The notes: a model not told the origin generated them from the letters alone. A stretch of DNA of 42,152 nucleotides from Myxococcales bacterium (GCA_023954815.1 JAGSHB010000030.1:1-42152), one strand, 5' to 3'. Positions 33,145-42,135 are shown, counted from the stretch's first letter. Numbers and translations are program-made.

Positions 33145-34692
33145 CTACTCAGCCGTGCCGAAGACCCGCTTGAGCAGCGCAGAATCGCCTTGGATGGCCG
33201 TGCGCTGGAGATAAAAGTGTAGTCCGCGCTCACCGCCGAGCTCTGCGCCGCCGCCAGCCCTGCCCGGCCCTCCGTGCAGCAGCGACGGCATCACCGCGCC
33301 GTGCCCCGTGCCTTGATCGTGCACCTTGGCGCTACCCCACATGAGACGGCCGTGCCAAGGGGCGAGCTCCAGCAACAGCGGTCCGGCCCAATTGCGGTCG
33401 TTGGAAAAGACGCTCGTCACCAAGCCGCCACCACCGCGGGCGATGATTTTGGCGGCCTCCGCCACCGTGCCGTCGTAGGGCAGCACGGTCGCCACAGGCC
33501 CAAAGACCTCGTGGTCGTGCACAAACGCCGCATCGGCGCCGTCGTTGGTCAGAAAGACCTGCGGCGCGACGAAGTAGCCGGCAGCCGGAACCGCGGATGG
33601 GTCGCCCCAGACGCGGCGTGCGCCGGATGCCTCCAACGCGGCGATTCCTGCGGCCACATCGCGTTTTTGCGCGGGCGTGCTCAGGGCGCCCACCGTTGTC
33701 TTGCGATCGGTTGGATCGCCGACCACATGCTGGTCAAGCCGCTCACCGAGGCCCTCTAAGGTCGCCTCCAGCAGCGCCTCTGGGATGAGAATCCGGCGGA
33801 TGGCTGTGCACTTCTGACCGGCCTTTTGGGTCAACTCGCGCGCCACCTCGGTGAGGAACATGTGGAAGGTGTCGGAGCCGGGCTCGATGTCTGGCCCCAG
33901 GACGGCGCCGTTGAGCGAGTCGGCCTCGACGTTGACGGGCACGTTCTGGCTGATGACGTTGGGGTGCGTCTTGATCTTGGCGGCGGTGTCGCCCGAACCG
34001 GTAAAGACGATGCAATCCTGGGACTGAGCGTGGTCGAGCAGCTGCCCAACCGAGCCGCAGAGCAGGGAAAATGCGCCGTCAGGCAGGCCCGCTTGCTCCA
34101 CCCACAGCTGACCGATACGCCACGCGACGAGGGACGTCGCGGTGCCAGGCTTTTCGAATACCGGCACGCCAGCGAGCAGCGCGCAGGCCGCCTTTTCGGC
34201 CATATTCCAGGCTGGAAAGTTGAACGCGTTGATGTGAATGGCGACGCCGCGGCGTGGCGTCAGGATGTGCTGGCCAACGAAGCGCTTGCTGCGGCTGACC
34301 TGCACCTGCTCACCGTCGAGCAGCCAGTTGCGATCACCCAAGGATTTAGCGAGGTAGGCGTAGTAGGCGAGCGTGCCGGAGGCCCCGTCGATATCAAACT
34401 TGGCGTCGCCGCGGGTGGCGCCCATGTTGTCCGCTGCGAGCCCGATGAGCTCGTCCCGGTGATTGCGCAGGGACTTGCTCATGGCGCTCAGCAGGGCGCC
34501 GCGCTCGGTGAAGCTCAGCGCCCGCAGATTGGGACCACCGGTCGTGCGGGCGTAGTTGAGTGCGCCGTCCAGATCGAGGCCAGCGGTGGAGGTCTCGGCG
34601 ATGGGCTCACCTGTGACCGCGCTGTACAGGGTGCTGGTGCGGCCAGTGCCGGTCTGCCAAGAGCCGTTGATAAAGCTAGAGAGCGTACGCAT
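33145..34692 (-). CDS. Aldehyde dehydrogenase of the PaaZ/BoxD type
   Basis: 515 aa. It is a NAD(P)-linked aldehyde dehydrogenase related to the dehydrogenase half of PaaZ (phenylacetate ring-cleavage) and to BoxD (3,4-dehydroadipyl-CoA semialdehyde dehydrogenase of the benzoyl-CoA box pathway). Cofactor-site residues NAFNFPAWN and FTGSGDTAAKI are visible. Catalytic Glu256 is in NVEADSLN and Cys295 in GQKCTAIRR. The C-terminal run LLHGGPGRAGGGAELGG followed by LQRTAIQG is characteristic of this subfamily. The length equals the dehydrogenase domain alone; the C-terminal MaoC-like hydratase of PaaZ (about 680 aa) is absent. No other paa or box gene is in the window. AGAGG lies upstream of the ATG. 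Confidence 0.88.
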   Translation of the reverse strand: MRTLSSFINGSWQTGTGRTSTLYSAVTGEPIAETSTAGLDLDGALNYARTTGGPNLRALSFTERGALLSAMSKSLRNHRDELIGLAADNMGATRGDAKFDIDGASGTLAYYAYLAKSLGDRNWLLDGEQVQVSRSKRFVGQHILTPRRGVAIHINAFNFPAWNMAEKAACALLAGVPVFEKPGTATSLVAWRIGQLWVEQAGLPDGAFSLLCGSVGQLLDHAQSQDCIVFTGSGDTAAKIKTHPNVISQNVPVNVEADSLNGAVLGPDIEPGSDTFHMFLTEVARELTQKAGQKCTAIRRILIPEALLEATLEGLGERLDQHVVGDPTDRKTTVGALSTPAQKRDVAAGIAALEASGARRVWGDPSAVPAAGYFVAPQVFLTNDGADAAFVHDHEVFGPVATVLPYDGTVAEAAKIIARGGGGLVTSVFSNDRNWAGPLLLELAPWHGRLMWGSAKVHDQGTGHGAVMPSLLHGGPGRAGGGAELGGERGLHFYLQRTAIQGDSALLKRVFGTAE

Positions 34693-34791
34693 GGGGGCCT
34701 CTTCAAGTGAAAGAAGGTGGGTCGTTTGGGGTGCGCGCAGTGGGCTCTGGGCGCTTGGTCGCCCGGAAGGTAGCCGCTTGGCGATGCCGCG

Positions 34792-34810
34792 AAAAGCCCG
34801 GGCGGCCGGG
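34792..34810 (-). terminator. Candidate intrinsic terminator after the TVP38-like gene
   Basis: On the minus strand CCCGG (34810-34806), a 4-nt loop, CCGGG (34801-34797) and then CTTTT (34796-34792). It lies between the stop of the TVP38-like gene and the start of the aldehyde dehydrogenase. The stem is strong but the T-run is short. It would separate the kelch/TVP38 pair from the dehydrogenase. Confidence 0.5.
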
Positions 34811-34876
34811 AATCATCACAACGCAGTCTGCTGGAGACCGAGTCGGCGTAATTAAGATTACCGTCGCAGCCCACCG

Positions 34877-35446
34877 CTAATTGAAGATCCAATCTGCGGC
34901 GTAGGCGATGAAGGCGACGGGGGCGAGAAGCCCGACGGCGGAACCGATGACAAAATCGCGGAATTTCACGCCGGATAGCGCCAGCAAGTAGTTCAGCGGC
35001 GGGGCGACCCACATCACCAAACGCAGGGCGATAATGGTGCGGATCGGCGCCTTTCCTAGCCACGCCAGGGCTTTGGTCATCCAAGGCTTGTCGATCGCGG
35101 TCAGAGCTTGCCCACCGACGCTGCGCACAACCACGAAGGTCACCACCACACTGACGACGCAGCCGAGCCACCCGACTGCGGCACCAGCCCATGGCCCCCA
35201 CAGCAGCAACGCCGCAGCGACGAAGACCATGCCAGGAATATGGACGAGTTCACCGAGGGCGAAGAGCACCAGGTAGAGCACGACGCCCCACGCTCCCGCT
35301 GACTGAACCAGGGTGCGGACACCTTCTGCGTCGAGATCCCCGACCCAGCCCATCTTCACAGCTAGGAAAAATCCGCCGCCGAGGACCAAGACCAGCGCTG
35401 CCACCCGCAGCAGCAGCACTTTGGGTGAGGGCGGTCGTTGGCTCAC
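34877..35446 (-). CDS. TVP38/TMEM64 (DedA-like, VTT domain) membrane protein
   Basis: 189 aa from GTG 35446, with AGGTGA about 6 nt upstream. The first membrane segment is at about 12-32. The VTT domain spans about 45-180, with ELVHIPGMVFVAAALLLWGPWAGAAVG as the re-entrant loop region and IALRLVMWVAPPLNYLLALSGVKFRDF downstream. Members of the superfamily act in lipid or polyprenyl-phosphate movement across the membrane; the exact role here is unknown. It follows the kelch gene by 24 bp on the same strand, so the two probably form an operon. Confidence 0.85.
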   Translation of the reverse strand: MSQRPPSPKVLLLRVAALVLVLGGGFFLAVKMGWVGDLDAEGVRTLVQSAGAWGVVLYLVLFALGELVHIPGMVFVAAALLLWGPWAGAAVGWLGCVVSVVVTFVVVRSVGGQALTAIDKPWMTKALAWLGKAPIRTIIALRLVMWVAPPLNYLLALSGVKFRDFVIGSAVGLLAPVAFIAYAADWIFN

Positions 35447-35470
35447 GGGATCACCTAGTTGGAGTGGGCT

Positions 35471-36739
35471 TTACCACTGCTGCAATAGCTTGCGCAGGTC
35501 GCGATCGTCCATAAAGAGATCGTAAACCGGTTCAGCATCAACGAGATAGCGGCTCATCGCCTGGGCTTTGGCGCCGGGGGTGCCGTAGAAACGTAGGATG
35601 CGGTCCACCCGTGGCAAGAGCTCGGCGAGGAAATGCCCCTCTTCGAGCGCCAGTTTGTCGTTTTCAACGAGCATCTTCAGCAGCTCTTCAGCGCCGGTGG
35701 CCTCATCGGAGTCTTCCGGTGTGAGCAGCGCGTCGGGATCGATGTCGATGTCAATGATGGTCGACAGGGGCAGCCCCTTGCGGCGCCCGGGAGAGCCGCC
35801 AACCACGAAGGCCAAGTTCTCGCCGATGACGTGCAAGTGCTGACCGCGCTGCATGAGACGACGCCCTTCTCCCGATGGTGTCCACTGCTCAGTCTCGGGA
35901 TCGTAGACCTCGTCTCCGCGCAAGCCGATGCACGCCACACGTCCATCGGTCAGCAGCATCAGGGGACCACCGCCGCGAAAACCTGGCTCCACATCACGCC
36001 ACTTGTTGGTCTCGGGATCGTAGACGTGACCGTCGTGACCAAGCACCGTTCCATCGGCGAGCAACACCAAGTCACGTTCGGGGGAATCGGTGCTCCCAGC
36101 GCGCGACCATGCTGATTTTCCGGGAAAAAAGCGCTCCGCATTTGTGAGCCGCTTCTTGGTGCCGTTGGCTGCGACGCCCTTTCCACCGACCGCAAGCAAC
36201 GAGCCATCACCCAGGGTCAGGAGCGCAAATTTGCGCCGGGCGGTGGTCATGTCAGGGCCATCGGACCACGACGCGGTCTTGGGATCGAAGATCTCCGTTG
36301 ACTTCAGCACAGGCACATCGCGTCGATCGGGCCCTTCAACGCCAGCCAAGGCCTCGGTGGAGCGACCGCCGCAGATGATCACGCGACCGTCGGGTAGCAG
36401 CGCGGCGCCGTGCTCAATCCGTGGAATCTCAGGGATGGCGACGGGCTGCCAGGCGTTGTTGTCTGGATCGTAGATGGCTGCGCGGCCCACATCGACGCCG
36501 ATCCCGACGACGAGCACGTGACCAGAGGTCAGGAGGGTCGCGCTGTGGCGGTGGCTCGGCCCGGAGAGTTCAGCAGCGGGTCCCCAGCGGCCACTGGCTG
36601 GGTAGAAACGACCGCAGGTGGCATGCAGTTCGCTCATGGCGTCGTAGCCGCCGGTCACCAGAACCGACCCATCGCTCAGGGTCGTAGAGGTGTGCTCGTA
36701 GTGGGCCGAGGGCGTATCGACCAGGCGCATCGTAAACAT
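35471..36739 (-). CDS. Kelch-type beta-propeller protein with a C-terminal helical region
   Basis: 422 aa from ATG 36739, which has AGGAG 5 nt upstream; a start 9 codons earlier is less likely. About six kelch blades occupy residues 10-320, marked by repeats of DGxVLVxGG and DPxTxxW, for example TTLSDGSVLVTGGYD and VYDPETNKWRDV. No signal peptide is seen, so it is probably cytoplasmic. After an acidic linker (about 325-345, IDIDIDPDALLTPEDSDE) comes a helical tail of about 75 residues with no family I recognise. It is probably co-transcribed with the TVP38-like gene. Such propellers mediate protein contacts; the partner is unknown. Confidence 0.85.
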   Translation of the reverse strand: MFTMRLVDTPSAHYEHTSTTLSDGSVLVTGGYDAMSELHATCGRFYPASGRWGPAAELSGPSHRHSATLLTSGHVLVVGIGVDVGRAAIYDPDNNAWQPVAIPEIPRIEHGAALLPDGRVIICGGRSTEALAGVEGPDRRDVPVLKSTEIFDPKTASWSDGPDMTTARRKFALLTLGDGSLLAVGGKGVAANGTKKRLTNAERFFPGKSAWSRAGSTDSPERDLVLLADGTVLGHDGHVYDPETNKWRDVEPGFRGGGPLMLLTDGRVACIGLRGDEVYDPETEQWTPSGEGRRLMQRGQHLHVIGENLAFVVGGSPGRRKGLPLSTIIDIDIDPDALLTPEDSDEATGAEELLKMLVENDKLALEEGHFLAELLPRVDRILRFYGTPGAKAQAMSRYLVDAEPVYDLFMDDRDLRKLLQQW

Positions 36740-36902
36740 GGGACTCCTACCGAAAAATTGGCGCACCGAGGTGGGCGCGAAACCTGCCCACGGCAGACGA
36801 GTGCGTCAAGGGATTTGATGGTGGATTGCGTGTGGTAGCACGCCCACGCGCCGCATCGTCGGGCCCTATGCGCTGGTGCCCAACTGCGGCAGGGTACACA
36901 CC

Positions 36903-39713
36903 GTGTTTGCCCGCCTCCTCATCGCCGCTCTCTTCATCGCCTCTGGCGCCCTAGGTGTAGTTGATGAGGTCCTTTGGGCCCGACTTTTGGGGCTGCATCT
37001 CGGTCATGCGGCTACGGCGCACGCCACAGTTGTCAGCACGTTCTTGCTCGGCCTCGGCATCGGCTATGCCTGGCTGGGCAGGTCATCAGATGGGCTCCAA
37101 CGTCCGCTGCTGCGCTACGCTTGGCTCGAGATCAGCCTGGGATTGTGGGCGGTCGCGTTTCCGTATGCCCTCTCCGCGCTGGTCCGTGTGGCGCCGATGG
37201 ACGCGCCGTTGGGCCGCGCGCTGCTCGCCGGCGCGCTGCTGCTGCCGCCGACGATCGCGATGGGCGGCACGCTGCCGGCCCTCGTGCGCCTGCTCGGTCA
37301 AGGGCCAGCTGCGGGTGGCCGCGCCCTGGCGACCCTGTACGGCCTCAACAGTCTCGGCGCTGTGGTCGGTGGGCTCGTAGGTGGATTTTACATGCTGGAG
37401 CAGTGGGGGACAGAGCGCAGCTTGGTCACCGCTGGCCTGGGCAGCGTAGCCGTGGGGCTCTGGGCGTGGTGGCTCGATGTCACGTGGGCCAAGCAGGCAC
37501 GTGCCGGCGGCGCGACGACCGATGGGCCGACGACACGGGACGCGACCCGCTCGCCTTCAAATCCACGGCCCACCGGCTCCCCGTCGCCAAGCGCCGAGCC
37601 GGTCGTCGATCGTTGGCCGATCTGGCTGATTGCCAGCGTCACTGGCCTGGCCTCCCTGCTCATGCAGACCCTTTGGTTTCGGGTGTTTGGCGTCGTCTTG
37701 GGTTCGTCTGCCCACGTCTTTGCCTTGGTCATCACAGCATTCATTGCGGGTATCACTGGCGGTGCGGCGTTGGCCAGATGGCTATTGCGTCAGGGCGTTG
37801 CAAAAGTGACGTGGCTGGCGTGGCTCGCCGTTATTGGTAGCGCACTGTTGCTCGCCATCAGCCCGCTGCACGAACGCCTGCCGTGGTGGCTCGCGAAGCT
37901 GCGATTCGCCCTTCAGCCCGAGTCGTTTTCCAGCTGGCAGGCCGCAAAACTGGGCTTGATCGCCACGATCATCTTCATTCCGGGCGTCGCCATGGGCGCC
38001 ATTTTGCCCCTCTGCGGCCGGCTCGCCATGGGCCCCCGCCGAGTCGCCGGAGCGGCCGCAGGGGTCTTTGCATTCAACACAGCGGGCAGTGTGGTGGGCG
38101 CCGCAGTCGGGGGTACGGTAGTTGTTCCATGGCTCGGCCTGCACGGTACCCTGACCGCCGCAGTGCTGCTCTTGCTTCTGGCAGCGATAGTCGCCGAGCT
38201 GTGGCCCCTGCTGGCACCGTCTAATGTAGCGAGTGGTAGGCCAAATCGTGCGCTCAACATTGCGCCCGGTAGCCGCTTTCGCCTGATCGTCATCGCCCTG
38301 CTCTGTGCGGTTGCGCTCCTAAACACCCAGCCCTGGGATGTGCGGCTACTGAGCGCCGGGGCCTTTCGGCGCAAGCCAACAGAAGTACCGACGTGGGAGC
38401 GATGGCAAGCCCATCTACAACGCGAGCAGGTGGTGTTTTCAGCCGACGGTCCAGACGCGACGGTGGCGGTGTTGGCCCATCGGGGCGCGCACGTTCTCAA
38501 GGTCAACGGCAAACCCGATGCATCGAGCCGCGGGGACATGCTCACCCAAGTCGCCAGCGCGTGGATCCCGGCCGTCTTCGCCAAGGAGACCAAAAAGATC
38601 CTGGTGATCGGCCTGGGTAGCGGGGTCACGGCTGGGGCAGCTGCACGCCTTGGTGGGCGGGTCGATGTGGTCGAGATCTCGCCCGCCGTCGCCCGTGCTG
38701 CCGCGCACTTCCAACCTTGGAACGACGACGCGCTCAGCAAGATCAACCTCACCATAGACGACGCGCGGGCCCACCTCGACCGCACGACAGACAAGTGGGA
38801 CATCATCATCAGCGAACCGTCGAACCCTTGGGTGGCGGGTAATGGCGCGCTGTTTACCCGCGAGTTCTTTCAGTTGGCCCGGGCTCATCTGCGGCCGGGT
38901 GGGGTCATGGCGCAGTGGTTTCACGCCTACGAGATGAACGACGAGCTGCTGCGCCTGGTCCTGCGCACGGTGGTCGACAGCTTTCCCCAAGTCAGCTTGT
39001 GGACCCTATTTCCGGGCGATTTGCTGATGATCGCCACCGAAAATCCCCAGCGGATCGATGAGCGAACGGCCATGAGACGACTCCGGAGTGGTAAGGCGAG
39101 CCTCGACGCCGTGGAGCTCCGAGATCTACCGACCTTGCTGAGTCTACAGGCGCTGTCTCCGCCGGCGCTGCGTGCAGCTGTTGCCGATGGGGGAGAGATT
39201 CACGTCGACGACCGACCGCTGCTCGAACTTCGCGCGCCGCGGGCGCTGTTTCACGGGCGACGAGCTCGGGTGGTCAAAGAACGCGACGAGCGCGCGCACT
39301 CAACCCATAGCGGAAAGCAGTCCCAGACCCTCTCGCAGCTGCCGCTCCCCACACTACGCTCGCTCGCGCGCCTCCATGTGCGATTTCCGTCGGCGCCGGC
39401 GGTGTATCGCCACCGGTTGATGGCCGAATTGGCGCGCCGGGAGACAGACGTGCAGCACCTCCTCGCGCTGGTCTTTACATACGGGCGGGAAGGGCCGGCG
39501 GCCGACGCACAGGTCGCGGTGCAGAGGCTACTCGCGCGCACGCCCAACCGCGCGAAGGCCCACTTTGCCGCCGCCTTGGTCGCCCAGCGTCTCGGCCACG
39601 ACGCGCGCCCCCATCTGCATCGGTGTATCGCCCTGGGAGACGAGCCCAAGCGTCGGTGCCTGCCAGCACTGCGACATCATGACGTACCCAAGGGCATCGG
39701 CGAGGTTCGGTGA
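36903..39713 (+). CDS. Membrane protein fused to a spermidine-synthase-like domain
   Basis: 936 aa from GTG 36903, preceded by AGGG at 8 nt; a GTG nine codons upstream (36876) is possible. The N-terminal 470 or so residues have many membrane segments in two blocks split by a Pro/Ser/Thr-rich loop (about 205-235). Then comes a Rossmann SAM-type domain with VIGLGSGVTAG (about 568), VDVVEISP and IIISEPSNPW (about 636). True spermidine synthases have a different acidic motif at that position, so polyamine synthesis is doubtful. This is the common fused MFS/spermidine-synthase-like architecture of unknown function. The last 180 residues (after about 755) are basic and helical, perhaps TPR-like. 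It is divergent from the kelch gene. Confidence 0.85.
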   Translation: MFARLLIAALFIASGALGVVDEVLWARLLGLHLGHAATAHATVVSTFLLGLGIGYAWLGRSSDGLQRPLLRYAWLEISLGLWAVAFPYALSALVRVAPMDAPLGRALLAGALLLPPTIAMGGTLPALVRLLGQGPAAGGRALATLYGLNSLGAVVGGLVGGFYMLEQWGTERSLVTAGLGSVAVGLWAWWLDVTWAKQARAGGATTDGPTTRDATRSPSNPRPTGSPSPSAEPVVDRWPIWLIASVTGLASLLMQTLWFRVFGVVLGSSAHVFALVITAFIAGITGGAALARWLLRQGVAKVTWLAWLAVIGSALLLAISPLHERLPWWLAKLRFALQPESFSSWQAAKLGLIATIIFIPGVAMGAILPLCGRLAMGPRRVAGAAAGVFAFNTAGSVVGAAVGGTVVVPWLGLHGTLTAAVLLLLLAAIVAELWPLLAPSNVASGRPNRALNIAPGSRFRLIVIALLCAVALLNTQPWDVRLLSAGAFRRKPTEVPTWERWQAHLQREQVVFSADGPDATVAVLAHRGAHVLKVNGKPDASSRGDMLTQVASAWIPAVFAKETKKILVIGLGSGVTAGAAARLGGRVDVVEISPAVARAAAHFQPWNDDALSKINLTIDDARAHLDRTTDKWDIIISEPSNPWVAGNGALFTREFFQLARAHLRPGGVMAQWFHAYEMNDELLRLVLRTVVDSFPQVSLWTLFPGDLLMIATENPQRIDERTAMRRLRSGKASLDAVELRDLPTLLSLQALSPPALRAAVADGGEIHVDDRPLLELRAPRALFHGRRARVVKERDERAHSTHSGKQSQTLSQLPLPTLRSLARLHVRFPSAPAVYRHRLMAELARRETDVQHLLALVFTYGREGPAADAQVAVQRLLARTPNRAKAHFAAALVAQRLGHDARPHLHRCIALGDEPKRRCLPALRHHDVPKGIGEVR

Positions 39714-39774
39714 AGGAAGCTAGCAACAGCGCTTGAGATGCCGGTAGGGTAGGCGCCAGCCTTGGGGGGGCAGC

Positions 39775-42135
39775 ATGAACAGAACACTTGCACCGATGGT
39801 GCTCATCGCAGTTCTCACGTTTGGCTGCGGGAGCGACCCAGCTAGCACGGCGGACAAAGACGCAGGCGACGCGACCACCGCGTTGGACACCACTGCCGAG
39901 CCCCAAGATGCGGGGGAAACCGACACGGGGTCCGTGCCCGACATCGCGATCGATGCAGGCCCTGCGTTTGATTGCCCGGGCTTCTGCGACGCATTTACCG
40001 CCTGCGCGGCCGACGTCTCCACGTCCCTCTGTGTGCAGCTGTGTCAGGACAAAAAGACTGCAAAACCGGCGCAAAAGTGCCTGACCACCACAGCGGATTG
40101 CGATGCGTTTGTCGATTGCATGCTGGCTGCGTCGCTGCCCCAAACCACCCCGATGCGCAGCTTTGACGAGGGCCAGACGGGGATAAAATTCCGCGACTTG
40201 GTCGGCGACTTCACGGTACCGACCGAACGCGGCGACTGGAACTTCAAAGCGAACTATGACGGCAACGACTCCTACGTCTTTATCTTCACCACGAAGGGCT
40301 GGTTTGTGACATCGAGCGGCGTCGATTTTAGCGGCAAGCTGCTCGCCGACAGCCACGCGGTCGATCTGAAGAAGCTGCTCGAATTGGCACCGAAGAACAC
40401 CCACTGGTTCTTCATCAGCTACTTGGACAAGGACGGCACCAACAACGTCGCCAAGTACAACGCCGCCTACAAGGCCAAGTTCAACCAAATCTTCGGCAAC
40501 ATGAAGCCGCTGGACCGAGCCTGGTGGAAGCAACGCCTGCACTACGTGACCGCACCGGCGCCCATCGCCAATCAAGCGATCACCGTACCGAAGAATCTCG
40601 GCGGATGGCTGGGCCAGTACACGCAAAAACGCGCGCCACGCTACTTCGCGATCGATCGCTACCAGCGCCTGCGGCAGGTCGGCTTGCTGAGTCTCGTGGG
40701 GCAGAGCAAGTGGTACATTCAGCACCTCGCCTACGAGCCGCAGTACTACAATTTTGAGGTCGAGCGGGCGAAAAAGTACCCCACAGATGGGGTCAAAGAG
40801 GTCGTGCTGCTCGACAAGACGGTGCACAAAGCGGCCTACATCGATGTGACCTTCCCGCCGGCTGCGGAGATGGCCAAGTACGACACGCTCGAGATCGATC
40901 ACGCCCAGATGTGCAAGGACCACGACCAGGCCAACTGCTTTGAGTGGGACTACATCGCCTGGCTCAAGGTCGCCGAGCGGCCGGTCAAAGAGGGCAATCC
41001 CTATGCCAAAGAGTCGTGCACCGTCGCCGTGAAAGAGGTGCTCGCCAAAGCGGAGGTGGTGGGCACATGCACAGCCGGCGCCAACAAGGACAAGAGCTGC
41101 AAGGCCGCTGGAGACTGCCCCGATGGCAAGTGCAGCGGCTACAAGAAGGCCGTCCTGCCCATCAAACCGGTGGTGGGCGACACCAAGCCTTGCAAGTGCA
41201 TCACGCCGCGGCAGGAGGAGGTCAGTCGGGCCCACGCCTGCAAGTGGACGACCAAGCCTGTAAGTGAAAAGGCCGGCACCTGCGACGGCGGGGCCAACAA
41301 GGACAAGAGCTGCAAAGTCGACGGCGACTGCCCGGGTAGCACATGCAAGGGCGCCAAGACGGCTGTGACGGGGGTCAGCGGCTACGGCGGCTGTGGCTGC
41401 AAGACCTTGGATCTCGATGTGCAGCGGTGGATCACGACCTACCGCCGCGAGGGACATTGGATCAACGACGCCAGCCACACGCTCTATCACTTCGCCAAGG
41501 GCGGAACGGTGCGCTTTCGCTACAAACCGGCCTACCCGTACACGACGACCCTCAAGCTGAGGCTCAGAAACACCCAGAAAAACGGAGGAAAAGCCAGCGG
41601 CAAGGGCGGCGGCACGCCGTCGGAGGTGCACAAGCTCTTCGGCGGTGGCCCGTTTGGAAAGACGTATAACGACAAGTACAAGCCGGCCACATTTGAGATT
41701 CCAGCGGACGCCAAACGGGTGGAAATCGTGGTCGATGTGACCGGGCACGGTTTCGGCAAAGACACGGCCAACTGCTCCGAGTTCTGCAATCACACGCACC
41801 ACTTCTCCGTCAAAGGCGGCGGGGGGGACAAGACGTACGTGCGTGACCAGCCCTTCATCGGCGACAACTACGGCTGCGCAAAACAGGTCGGCGTCGGTGT
41901 GGTGCCCAATCAATTTGGCACGTGGACCCTGGGCCGGGGCGGCTGGTGTCCGGGCCAGGAGGTGCCATTGACGGTGTGGGACATCACAAAGCAGGCCAAA
42001 GCGGGCAGCAAGGTGACGATCTCCTACCAGGGCATGCTCTCAGGTAAGCCGTACGTACCCGTTGCGAAGAACGCATCGACGGGTGGTTTTGGCGGGCGCA
42101 TCGATCTGAAGAGCTGGCTGATGATCTACAAGTAG
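39775..42135 (+). CDS. Surface lipoprotein with a peptide-N-glycosidase F-like domain
   Basis: 786 aa. The signal peptide ends in a lipobox-like LTFGC with Cys18, followed by an Asp/Thr/Ala linker (about 19-65) and a Cys-rich domain (about 66-118). The N-terminal half (120-370) matches nothing I recognise. From about 380 the sequence resembles PNGase F. CFEWD (388-392) aligns with CDEWD, whose Asp is the key catalytic residue (Asp392 here). CSEFCNHTH (667 onward) aligns with CAEWCFRTH, keeping the active-site Glu (Glu669). PNQFGTWTLGRGGWCPG aligns with the GNWAPDRAGWCPG segment. The third acidic residue of PNGase F (TET motif) appears to be absent, near TVRFRYKPAY. A Cys-rich insert (about 410-543) splits the first PNGase domain. 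It could remove N-glycans from glycoproteins, or bind them. A poly-G tract precedes the ATG. Confidence 0.85.
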   Translation: MNRTLAPMVLIAVLTFGCGSDPASTADKDAGDATTALDTTAEPQDAGETDTGSVPDIAIDAGPAFDCPGFCDAFTACAADVSTSLCVQLCQDKKTAKPAQKCLTTTADCDAFVDCMLAASLPQTTPMRSFDEGQTGIKFRDLVGDFTVPTERGDWNFKANYDGNDSYVFIFTTKGWFVTSSGVDFSGKLLADSHAVDLKKLLELAPKNTHWFFISYLDKDGTNNVAKYNAAYKAKFNQIFGNMKPLDRAWWKQRLHYVTAPAPIANQAITVPKNLGGWLGQYTQKRAPRYFAIDRYQRLRQVGLLSLVGQSKWYIQHLAYEPQYYNFEVERAKKYPTDGVKEVVLLDKTVHKAAYIDVTFPPAAEMAKYDTLEIDHAQMCKDHDQANCFEWDYIAWLKVAERPVKEGNPYAKESCTVAVKEVLAKAEVVGTCTAGANKDKSCKAAGDCPDGKCSGYKKAVLPIKPVVGDTKPCKCITPRQEEVSRAHACKWTTKPVSEKAGTCDGGANKDKSCKVDGDCPGSTCKGAKTAVTGVSGYGGCGCKTLDLDVQRWITTYRREGHWINDASHTLYHFAKGGTVRFRYKPAYPYTTTLKLRLRNTQKNGGKASGKGGGTPSEVHKLFGGGPFGKTYNDKYKPATFEIPADAKRVEIVVDVTGHGFGKDTANCSEFCNHTHHFSVKGGGGDKTYVRDQPFIGDNYGCAKQVGVGVVPNQFGTWTLGRGGWCPGQEVPLTVWDITKQAKAGSKVTISYQGMLSGKPYVPVAKNASTGGFGGRIDLKSWLMIYK
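41062..41346 (+). repeat. Two Cys-rich 24-residue repeats inside the PNGase F-like lipoprotein
   Basis: Copies at 41062-41133 and 41275-41346 share the pattern GTC..GANKDKSCK..GDCP...C, four cysteines each. They share a 23-nt identical stretch (41080-41102 and 41293-41315), which suggests a fairly recent intragenic duplication or conversion. Similar Cys-rich motifs are frequent in myxobacterial secreted proteins. Each copy is followed by K..AV and then a Cys-containing segment (CKC, CGC). Confidence 0.8.

Noticed and set aside
36903-39713. Naming the fusion protein speE
   Set aside because: The key acidic aminopropyltransferase motif is replaced by ISEPSNPW and the protein is membrane-bound.
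39475-41913. 812-codon open frame on the minus strand
   Set aside because: It lies antisense to the end of the fusion gene and most of the PNGase F-like gene, both with clear family motifs. Long antisense frames are expected in GC-rich DNA.
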